DNA of 64,000 nt from Hofstenia miamia. Lineage: Eukaryota > Xenacoelomorpha > Acoela > Hofsteniidae. The notes under the pieces were generated by a model. It ran no database searches, was not told the origin of the DNA, and saw only the letters and a list, made by a program, of their open reading frames with translations. Made by a program: the position numbers and the translations under genes. The stretch spans positions 166,805 to 230,804 of the forward strand of contig CABFPE010000030.1 of the NCBI GenBank assembly GCA_900660155.1, given 5' to 3'. Of this stretch, positions 38,020 to 50,400 are shown one piece after another (position 1 is the stretch's first letter; every line of letters starts with the position of its first letter).

Positions 38020-38951
38020 CAACAAAGAAAGCATTTCTACTCAAACAAAATCAGTCAATAATTAAAAAATCTAAGAATTCGAAAAATGCCATTAAAAACA
38101 TATTGGATTCAATATTATATCATTAACATATTATTGATTCATGGGTACATATACAGAAAAGTTCTATGAACAATTGTTTTGTATGATCAGATGGCATTAC
38201 GAATGTTTGAATTAATAATGATTTGTACCATTGCGATCCTCACAGATACGCAAAGATGCATGCNGGCCAATATAAGTTTGCAGCAAGTTGAACTACAAGA
38301 TGAGTGTGATGAGGCGCAAAGTTAACAGGTAGAGGCAAATCAGAAGGGGGAGCCACAGAAAAGGAAATCATACATGTCTTGGTAGTGCTAAAATCAAGAT
38401 GGTTGACAGAGCACCAAGTAGACAAGTGCTCAAGATCACAAAAAATGTTCGAAGCAAAAGACCAACCAAAATAAAAAATCGCAGTGTCGTCAACATACAA
38501 CAGGCAAGACGAGTTGAGAACAGAATGAGGGAGGTCGTTAATGGCAACGAGGAAGAAAAGAACAGCAAACACTGAGCCTTGAGGGGCACCACTAGTAACG
38601 GGGACAGGAGAAGAGNACGTTGGCTTGCTTGCAGAAATATGCTGGCTGGCTGCAGAGAGACACGCACGCGCCAGTAGTGATGATTTTGCTGGCGGTGGCG
38701 GTTGCTGGATTGATGAAACAGCAGGGGGGTCTTTCTCCACTGGGAGATCGAGATGTTCCTCAAGGACTTCGACGATTTCAGGCAGAAGATCGTCTGGAAT
38801 CAAACTTGTCTTAAAGCGTGGATCAAGTGCAACGGCGGCACATAGGAATGGGTCGCGAAAGTTGATACGCTTCTTCAGCTGCTGAACCAGACAATCCCTA
38901 GAAAACAGGTATTATTATATTTATCGTTGTTAACAATCTCTCTCCTCTCTC

Positions 38952-38999
<48 letters not shown>

Positions 39000-41900
39000 A
39001 GAGTTAGGATATATACCGAATAAATGACTTCAATTACCTAAAATTAGGTACAAAACATATAATAGAAAATTATAACACATCGTATTTGTATGATATCATG
39101 AATGTTGTGAATATAGAGACATCAATTTGAACAACTACACTGTTGCTTCAGATCAAACGATTGTAAATGTGTAAACATACTATCTTAGCGTCATCTTAAA
39201 TACATGTTGTTCTGAGAATAAATCTAATTTGCTGCGGCGCATAAGAAAATTTCCATGAATGTCGCATTGTGTTCCACTCATAATATTATTATGTGATACG
39301 TAGTTAAAAATGTCTCAATGGAATTGTTAAAATAGAGAAGATCATTGATTTGAAAATGTAAGAAATTGGAAGACAATGTATAACTTCGTTATTTTGAATG
39401 GCGTGCTTGATGTGGAAAAAATAAATTTTAAAATGTTAATCAATTTTTTTAATTGTTTCATTGTAAAAATTTGCATTCAGTTCAGGTAATATAGATAGAG
39501 AAAACTGATGTCGGCGTCAGCGACCACGAAACGAAATATATATATATATATAAAATTTCTCGCTTTTGCTATGGAAAATATTTTTTCCGGAAAAAAGTTC
39601 CGGTTTTTCTTGAAATTTTCAAAACGTCTGTATTTCAGTAGTTGCCGGTTTCTTTTTAAACTAGCCTCCACCGGTAGTTGGCCCGTTCCATCTCTGGTGT
39701 ATTCATCATCATTTCCATTTCGATGCAGTTTTAGGACATGGCTATACTGCTAGTGTGTTTTTTGCGTAATATGAAAACTAATTGAGCAATGTGTAACAAA
39801 ATTCATGCGAGAGAATTCCACATTGCTGAGGTCATCTGTAACTCGGCAATGTGAGAGAAACTATGTGTATGGATCGTGCAGTATTACGCAGAATTTCAGC
39901 GGTTCGTACAACCACTCCCGATTGCTCGTAATGTGTTTGTGTAAACTCAGTAAATTGAATTCAGCAAGATTTTTAAGAAAAAAGCATTCATTTAAAATGG
40001 AAACATTGTTTATGCATTTCTAAAGATTTTTATTTGCTTTAACTTCGTAGTCATATTATACGCATAGCATTTGCAAATCATAAGTGAGTTATCACACTGG
40101 GTCAATTTGTTTACCTAAGCGAATTATTCATTTGGTTATGATCTACTATTAACGAATTGTCACGTCAGGAAAAATGTCTTAACATTAAAATATCAATATA
40201 GTAAAAGTTTTACCATTTTAATCAGTCCATGTTTTAGTGCTACGTAATTGAGTTAAAATGTCCATTGTCTCTCTGTCTGAAACGCAATATTCACAAACGC
40301 GATAAAAAGGAGATTGAGAAAATCATCACTGGTTGGGAAGAGGTTCCAAAATCACTTACCAGAATCGATACACGAACCTTTCTTCAATCACACGATATTC
40401 AAGATGTACGTTGTCTGTTTGCTTCAAATTCTTTGTGACAATTCAAATATCTGTTTAGGTGGAGATGGAAATAGTCAGTGATAAACCCAGTCGAAGTAGA
40501 AGCAGGAGTGTTGAAAAAGATAGATCACCACGTCGTAGTGATTCAGATCACAAGGTAGCTTGCGTATGCATCAATGTTTTTTATGCAATCAGATTTGTTA
40601 TTGGTTACTTTTTCGCTTTTAACAAATTAGTCAATGTAATTAATTACTTTTCAATTTAACTAATGAATTGTTACAAAGTTATATTTTCCTCAATTGCATC
40701 AAACTTTTTCATTGTCGAATATACTTCACAGAGGGCCCACTGTTCTATGCAGATCTCAAATTCTGCTAACCAATGTTTATTGAGACTGTAAATTTTACTG
40801 TAAGTTTCACTGGCAAAAATCTATTCTTTATTTAACATTAGCAAATTTTCTCAAAAAATCTCTCAATAAAATACGTCATGCATTTTCCGCCGCTTTTTGC
40901 GGTTTAAATGTTACATGTTCTTTACGTTTTTCTAGCCAATCAGTTAGCAAGTGGAATGGAGAAGATAACCACTTTTTCTAGATTATCTTACCAGAAAAAA
41001 GCAAATGGGAATCTGAATGCGAGGATGATAAACTTGGTAGGTATTTTGTCTCGTTCTCTAATTTATCGGGCGTGAACATATTCTTTAAAATACTATTATA
41101 TCAGTAAATTCACCCTATCAATTCAGTATTAGCATTAGCAAGCAATGGGCTCTTCAATTGAATTACTAGCCTGCATTCAAGGGTTTTAAACTCTCATCTA
41201 GTATACCTTGATTACACTATAAAATCAATATTACATTACATAAAATATGATAACTTCAAATTTTGTAAATAATTCACCCTACTAAAGTAAGATAACCTGC
41301 TTCTTAAGTTAATGTCCTTAAGATTTATAATAAATATATTCTGATTGCTTGCATTTTCGTTTGATCTGGTTTCGGTCGTGTTTACGAAATATATGCCGAG
41401 TTCATATATTAAGCAAATCTTAATATACATGTATATTAAATATTTGTTGATTTACTGCTTTGATTTTAGCCAAAATGGATGGGCTCTCATCCTCTCGGAA
41501 GGAGAAGATGAAAAAGCAACATGTTCAATCAATTCAAGAATTTTTGGAACTTCCTGACGATTATTTTTCTCGCACAACCTGCACGAAAAAGCGTAGGGTA
41601 AGTTGTATAATAACGTACAATCTGTTATAATTATATTTGTATTAGAAGTCTATTATACTAAACGAATTTATTACATATGTAGTAAGGAAGGGTGCGCAAT
41701 ATATTCCTGTTAAATCAATTGCCAATATTTAAATGTAGATTGTTAATTTTTAGTTAATGGAAATTTAAATAATTTAATTTCTGTTATAATAATTATGTCA
41801 TACTAAAAAAAGAAAATTCAACAATATCAAATATCCATTTACGAGTTATCAAAAGAAATTAGGGCCAATAATGCTAAATAGCAAGATATTCCTGCAGACA

Positions 41901-44405
41901 AAACATTCTGGTATATAAAAATTTTATATGAAATTACTGTTGATGATTTGGAAGAATTATTTTCTGCACGAAATTCGTACAAAAATGATTTCTTCCAAAT
42001 TTGCTATATCCAGAAAAGAAATTTATTGCTAAAATAAACAAACAAACAAATTAATTATTTGGTGACTAAAAATAATGTATTTTGTCATAAAATTTTGCAA
42101 TACAATTCTAGGTATGCCTGGTAGTAAGTCATTTCTAAGAAAAAATAACATCAATTGTTATTTTGAAAAGCAAAGATAAATGGTGTTTTATGAATAAGTT
42201 CCTCAACAGGAGTAAAGGCTAGATATACGTCTCATAAGTTTATATATTAACAAAAAAGGTGTCAGAAATCAAAAAGAGCTAGCTTATCTCAACTGCACAT
42301 TTATAAGGCAGGGTACATTTGATCGTACAGTAACAACAGTTAAGCTTCCTGAAAAAGTGAACTCTTCATTCAGTTTCAATTTTATAACTAAAAGAACTTT
42401 GCTTAAAACCATCGCAAGCCTTGATGTAAATAAATCCTGTGGGAAAGAAATATTCCTGTTTCAGTTATTAAAAATTTATTCTGCAGTTTGTTGACCCGCG
42501 TCTATTTATTTTCAACTACTTAATAAGACAGGCAAAATTTCCAAAACGACTTAAATTGCCAGATTTTTCACCAATCTTCAAAAAAGGAAACCCATTAGTT
42601 GCTTCTAATTATAGACCAATTTCAATCACAAACCCATTCGCCAAATTCTTCGAAAAAATCCTAAGTAATCAAATATATGAATATCTCAATAGCCATAGTA
42701 TATTATCAGAAAACCAGTTTGGACTTAGTGCTAAATATTCTACGACAGATGCTTTGTTAAGTGTAATTGAAGACATCCGCCTCAGCTTAAATAATGATAG
42801 TAGCACAGCAGTAACTTCTTTGACCTGAGCAAAGCCTTCAACAGCATGAACCGCAACATACTATGTCAAAAATTAACTGCATATGGCTTTGATAGAAACA
42901 GTGTTGAATTATTAAATTGCTTTCTAGCTTCCTAGTAGAAAACAACGTGTTAAAGTGGGAAATTTCTATTCTGAATATCAAACCCCAATAAAAGGAGTTC
43001 CACAGGGAACAGTGCTGGGCCCACTGCTGTTTTCTATTTACATCAATGACATAAGTAATGAAATCGGGGATAAATTGATTTTCCAATATGCTGATGATAC
43101 ATATATAATTGCAAAGAACCCAAGTCTTCATATGACCTCTAAAATTATTGAATCAAGTTTAGAAAAAATTCAATATATCAACCAAAATCCATTAACAAAA
43201 ATATACAAAAACACAATTCATGACATTTTCTCCAAATAACTGTAAAACCATAGCCAAGGGAATTAATTTAAATGTCAGCGAAACAACAGTCCAGCACAAT
43301 CACATATTCAGGTCTCAAAATGCATAACTCTTTGAACTTTAATGAATTTATAAGAAGCAAATTGAGAAAAATGAACCAAGGAATCCAATACATCACAGAA
43401 TTGAAAAACATTTTGCAGGAACCATTTCTTATAAATTCTTTTATTATCAGTCCATTGTATGCATGCACAATTTTGAATTCCTTAAATATATACCAAAATG
43501 AAAGAATAAATAGCGGCTATANCCAAATAACTGTAAAACCATAGCCAAGGGAATTAATTTAAATGTCAGCGAAACAACAGTCCAGCACAATCACATATTC
43601 ACTTTGAACTTTAATGAATTTATAAGAAGCAAATTGAGAAAAATGAACCAAGGAATCCAATACATCACAGAATTGAAAAACATTTTGCAGGAACCATTTC
43701 TTATAAATTCTTTTTTTATCATCACTTCATTGTATGCATGCACAATTTTGAATTCCTTAAATATATACCAAAATGAAAGAATAAATAGCGGCTATAATAG
43801 GCCATATGGACGCTATTCAACAGTGATAAACAACTAACTAGAAGTTGTTTATCAAAATACAGGTTACTAACTCCGATACTACCGTCTCTCCGATGCTGAG
43901 CGCAAATCTTTTGGCCTTCGTCCCCGTCGTCATGATGCTGCTGGTCTTGATTGTCTACCTGCTCCTCCTTGCTAGGATCTCACTCCTAATCCCAACTCTG
44001 GTTTCTCTTTTTTGCTCGCCAATGCTCGCAGTCTTGTCTCATTAAACCGTCGTCTCAGTTTTTACAACTTCTTACAGTCTCCTGTTGACTTCATTTTCAT
44101 TACTGAAACCTGGCTGGAGGCATCTCTTAATGACAGTGTTGTTTTTCCTAACTCCGCACTTAAAGTTATCTGCCTTTTGGGTCGCTCTAGTGCTAGTCAG
44201 GGTGGTGATCTGATTGCCTCTCATTGCCCTAACCTTGACATCCACCCCCTCTCCTTTGAGTCTTTTTTCTTTGACTTCTGTTGCGGTTGTGCTGTTGTTC
44301 TCAGTGATCACATTATTTCCCTTCTGTGTTACCAACCCTCCTTCCAGCAGCCCTTTTCGTATTCCCCTTGCTGATTTTTCATCCATGCTTGCATACTTTC
44401 ATGAT

Positions 44406-44457
<52 letters not shown>

Positions 44458-47400
44458 AACTTGGATTTCCCACTCCTCCTCATCTCCTCATCTATGGTGA
44501 CTTCAACCTCCCTAATATTTGTTGGAATGCACTTGACTCTAATGACGCCTATGAATCCGCGGTTCATGGAACTCGACAAAATCTCTCTGCTGTCCAGCTT
44601 CTCCTCTGGATCTCTTCAAGACTCTTACTCTTTTTTGCGCTCCTTGGTGATTTTTCATCCATGCTTGAGTACTTTCATGATCAGTCTATTACTCTCTCTC
44701 GTCAATTTGGATTTCCCACTCCTCCTCATCTCCTCATCTGTGGTGACTTCAACCTTCCTAATGTTTGTTGGAATACACTTGACTCTAATGACGCCTGTGA
44801 ATCCGCTGTTCTGGATCTTTTTGCTTCAATTTCTCTTCTCTTACAGAAGACGTCATCAACTTCATGGAACTCGACAAATATCTCTCTGCTGTCCAGCTTC
44901 TCCTCTGGATCTCTTCAAGACTCTTACTCTTTTTTGCGCTCCTTGCATTCCAAACCTGATCTCTCCAGCTTAAATTGGAACCATCCTTCTGCTCACTCGG
45001 ATCTGGAGAAAGCTGATCTCTTCAATACCTATTTCTCCTCTAATTTTTCTGATCCCGTCTCGCTCTGTCCTGGTCGTCCTGCTACCTCCCCACTGATTCG
45101 CCTATGTGACATCGTCTTCAACGTCCATGATATTTCCCTCATGCTTAAGTCCTGCAAATTGTCTGGTCCCTGCTATCCTGACGGCGTCCCATCCCTTGTC
45201 ATTCACGAAACTTCCTCAACTCTTTCCATCCATTTAAATCATCTCTTCTCCTATATTTGCTCCTCTAAGCGTTTTCCGCCTTGCTGGAAAACATCTTGGA
45301 TCTTTCCACTATTAAAATCCAATCAGCTTCCCTCCTCTCAAGTCACTTCTTATCGTCCAATAGCTATTCTTTCTCGGCTGTCAATCATCTTTGAGCGTCT
45401 TTTCTTTCGTTATTTGCTCCCTAAAATTCGTCTCCTCTTCTCCGCTTCTCAGCATGATAACCTTCCGGGTCGTTCTACCATCACTAACTTGCTCACTTTG
45501 ATTGAAAACTGCTATTTCCACTCTGACCGTAATAATCCTGGTTGCATTATCTTTCTTGACATTTCTAAAGCTTTTGATCGGCTCCCTCATTCTATCATTC
45601 TTAACAAATTATGTTTATTTGGCTTTTATGCTGATTTCATCGAACTCTTTCAGTCTTACCTATCCAATCGTCGTNTCTCTAGTGGTGCTCCTCAAGGTTC
45701 CGTGTTTGCTGTTCTCTTCTTCCTTGTTGCTATCAACGACCTCTCTCAATCTGTTTTCAACTCATCCTGTCTACTGTATGTTGATGACACCGCGATTTTC
45801 AACTTTGGTAGTTCTTTTGCCTCCTATATTACCTCTGATCTTGAGCTTTTGTCTACTCGGTCTTCTTGATTTTAGCCCAAGCAAGACATGTGGTATTTCC
45901 TTTTCTGAATCTCCCCTTCTGATCTTCCTCTTCCTGTGAACTTTTCAACTCACCATACTCATCTTGGATTTCAACTGTCTGATAACTTAAATGAGTCTGG
46001 TAATGTGTCCTTACGTCTCCGCAAAGCTAATTCCTCACTCTGCCTTCTTCCGCAATGTTCCCTTTACTTCCGCTGATTTCATCGAACTCTTTCAGTCTTA
46101 CCTATCCAATCGTCGTCAGTGTGTCAAAATCAACTCGTCTATTTCTTCCCCTGCTTGCTGTTTGCTGTTCTCTTCTTGCTATCAACGATCTCCCTCAATC
46201 TGTCCCTTTAATTCCACTTCTGCTGTGAAACTCTCTTTGTTCAAGTCCATTCCTCGCGCCATTCTTCTCTATGCATCTCCCTGTTTGTGGCCTTCCCGTT
46301 ACACTCTATGTAACGTTTCCAGAAGCGTGCCTTCAAATGGATCTCTCCCTTGCCATAGAAAGACGCCCTTCTCAAATTCTCCACTCTCCCGCTTTCACTC
46401 AACTTCCATGCCTGTTCAATCGACTGCTCACTCGCAAATTGGATCTTGATCCTTTTGATATCATTAAGTTCTCTAATTCCCTCTCCAATCGCTTTGATGA
46501 TGTTGTCACTTTCTCCATTCGNACTCTGCCTTCTTCCGCAATGTTCCCTTTACTTCCACTTCTGCTGTGAAACTCTCTTTGTTCAAGTCCATTCCTCGCG
46601 CCATTCTTCTCTATGCATCTTCCTGTTGGTGGCCTTCCCGTTCCTTGTTCCACTCTATTGAACATTTCCAAAAGCATGCCTTCAAATGGATCTCTCCCTT
46701 GCCATACAAAGACGCCCTTCTCAAATTCTCCACTCTCCTGCTGTCACTCTACTTCCATGTCTGTGATCTACTTCTGTACAATCGCTTGCTCACTCGCAAA
46801 TTGGACCTTGATCCTTTTGATATCATTAAGTTCTCTAATTCCCTCTCCAATCGCTTTGATGATGTTGTCACTTTCTCCATTCGTCGTCCCAATAAACATC
46901 GCACCCTTCACTCGTTTTTCAATCGTGCTTGTACTGCTGCTAATTACATCTTGTCTCTCAACCCTCCAACAGCGATTGATTTCTTTTCCCCACCACCGAG
47001 CTTCAAGAAATCTTTGATGAATTTCCTCTTCGCTGAGCCCTTCTCCAACGTCGCCTACTCTTCCATTTGCTCCTATTTCATCTCCTGTGACTCTCCTCGC
47101 TGCCGTAAAACCTGATTTCTTTTTTATTTTTTTTCTAGTGTATGCCTTCAGCGGCTAAATAAAGTCATTTATTATTATTAAATGTATCATCAAATTTATG
47201 AGTTTAGTTACCATGTAAAAACACGCAAATAAGCTAACAGGTTCTCTAAAATTTATGGACCCTATTTTAAAATATAATTCTCGCAATCAGTAACGCATTT
47301 AAGCAGTATTAAACCGGTCCAAATATTTTCAAGATTCATTTGTGTTAAGCACAGAAGAGAATGGAATAAGTTAGATAGACACATTAGATTGTCAAAAAAT

Positions 47401-50400
47401 ATTAGCATCTTCAAGAAATCGTTAAAACAACCTTGTAAGCCACCAGAACATAGTAATTCCTTCTAAAAATGCATGCCTGGAAACACTATTGCTTTGATTG
47501 ATTAATGCTTTTTATTAATAATTTTGTTTTTGTTAGTTTTTCTAAGTTGTATATGTAAGCATGTCTTTGTCATTTAAGTATGAAAGAATAAAGAGCTTGT
47601 TATCGTTAAAGAAGTCAGTGAATAATTTATGGTTAGTAATCAATTTTCTATTTACCAACCAAAAAATAGAATATCGAATGGTTTGACATTACAGAAAGAG
47701 TGATTACATCTGATTAAATTTTGAAATTTTTACAAGAATATTGTAACTTAATCTGAATAACATGTTTTGGTTTTTGGACAATTTATATATTCATTTTCAA
47801 ATCGCTAACTGCTGATATGTAGGGTGCGTAAATGCCGAAAGGCATTTGGTTAAAGACATATTCCAGTTTTTTGGAAATGAAAAACGCGATGTGGGCAAAT
47901 ATTTAGCATGGTTCTAAAGTCAAAATGTCTAAAATATTTAGTGAGGCCCAAATTTCTGTATTTTTGTGAAAATGTTTATCAAATTTGAATTCCAATCGAA
48001 ATAAATGAGCGATTAGCTAAAATGAATGACATGATTACAAGTTTGAGGAAATATTCCAAGAAATCCAGCAATTGCAACTAAACTTCAAATGGTCCAATAT
48101 TCTAATGCCATTCTTGAATGAATCTTTTTACGTCTCTAAAATCTTTTAGTAAAGGGTTGTAATTAAACAGTATGTTTTTCATTCTCATGTGTAAGCAGTA
48201 CTTTAGAACACGTTTTAATCAATATATATTCAATTCGAATTTTTTCATTAAGTCAATACAAATTAAATTTTTAGATTTTAGTCGATTTTTCTTGTCAAAA
48301 TAGTACATTTTTAGATCAAAATATATCGCCCTACTAATAAGATTTAGGGGTTTTGAAAATTATATTAGATAGATTGCAATCAGCTATAACAAAATTGAAA
48401 TCGTGTGAACACATATTTACAAGATTCATTATTTAGATTTTTACGAGACTTTGATCCTGAAGTTCCAGGTTCCTGGATTGTTCAATATTAAAATGTCCCG
48501 GGCTTTCTTATTCATCGTTATTTCTGAATTTTTTAGAAGCATTTTTAATAATAATTGCTGAGAAAAGTCGAAATCGACGCCTTGGTTATCTTAGTGGTAG
48601 TGATCTTTATACATGCTGTGACAAAGTTCCGCAATAGAAAGACATATTAACATATGAATTTTAATGATTGAAATCTTGATTGTATAAGTGTCATTCAAAA
48701 ATTTAAAATGTTGCCTTCAAGATATTCTCCATTAGTTGCTACACATTTGCCCGTTCGATGTTTCCATTTAGAAAAACACAGATTGAATTCGTTTTGTGGA
48801 ATTCTTCGAAGAATATTTTTTAGATCGACGCCATCGAATCTTTGTACTTTAAGCAGACTTTTTAGCTGTGATGAATAAGGAGCATGATGAAAGAGCGCTT
48901 TTGATTTCTTTGACAGGAATTCTTTTGCCCTTAAAGCTGCATGAGTGGCAGTTTGGTCAAGTTGCAACATCTCCGCATTGGGTCAAAGTTCTGGTTTCTT
49001 TCGTCGAACTGCATTTTAGAGTCTTTTCAGAATCTCTAGATAACTTTTCTGATGAATTGACTGCCCTGCTAAAAAAATTCGCTGTGGCAATTCTTTTAGC
49101 AAAGATTTTCCCAATAATTCATTTTATTCATTGCAAACCCTGGCTACGGCATTTTGGTCTCCCAATACTGTATTTTGAAGCTTATTAGATGGTTGACGCA
49201 ACCAATTGAAAAAAAATTTCCTATATTGCCCGTTTTCTACGTAATTTTTTTCGTCAAATTCCGCCTACGGTATTTTGGACTAACAGATAGTAATTGAAGA
49301 ATAGAAATAATAATATATAATAATGTTGTATGTATTTACCATCAAATATGTGTCTTGGGGAATTTTACTGTTCTGTTGATATATAGCGATATATTCTGTT
49401 GATATATAGTCTAATACAAAATTTTAATATTCTAGTTTCAGCCGAATTGGTCATTTTTCATAATTTACAACCCCAGGAATAGTCACTTTGAGGGGTTCCA
49501 ATTTTTTAAACAAATTTCCGCTTCTACCCAAGTGTCAAATTTCACTATAAAATCAAAATTGCCAAATTTTGACCATTTGTGCTGTACGGTCCTCTTAAAT
49601 TCATTAGTTTCGTTCAAATGTATTTCGGAATAAAATTTGAGATGAAGCTTACTTGTTTATCCAAGCAACTAACCCACTTCAATTAGAAAAAATGTACTTT
49701 TGCGTTGTAATCCATTTTCGACTTTTCATATTCAAATTCTATTATATTTCGAAAAATATTTATATTGGCGATGAATATAATTATTCGTTGTTTTATTCTT
49801 TTATATTATCTTCAAAAGTGGTAAAAAGAATTGTAAGGAGTTAAAATACTAAAATATCACGAACTTAGTATTGAACATTAGATTCGATTATAGCTGAATA
49901 TTAACGTTTGTTTGTACTTATAACCTTCGATATGCATTGACTAGGAGTGTGCGATCCAGGCTTTTTCAAAATCAATTCAATTTCAATTCAATGCAGGGAA
50001 AAATCAATTCAATGCAAGAAATTATTTCAAATCCAAAGCTGAACAGATTGAACTTATTTAAAATTTTCTCTCAAAAATAACCACATCCGAAAATTTATCT
50101 GCGAAAGTCTTTGCCTGGCTGCCGTTACTATATTCCCAGCATCCGACCACACTCTTTCGGATGGATCTGCTGTAGCCGGAATCGCTAAAAGACTTTTTGC
50201 GGCAACTGAAAGATGTCGAAATTTTGGTTTTTGATTTCGCCAAAATTGGAAAGGGTATTCAGTTCTAGAAATTGCGGCAGCGCTGAAAAAAGTTTTCATC
50301 TCCTCTTCGCATGCAGAGCTTTCAGGCTGCTCTGTGGTTTTGCGGACTTTCCTTCATGCTGCCTCATCGAACGTGCCCAAACACTTGAAGAAGCAGAAAC

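Noticed and set aside
48868-49188. 106-codon plus-strand ORF
   Set aside because: Overlaps the mariner transposase fragment on the opposite strand, which has the real similarity.
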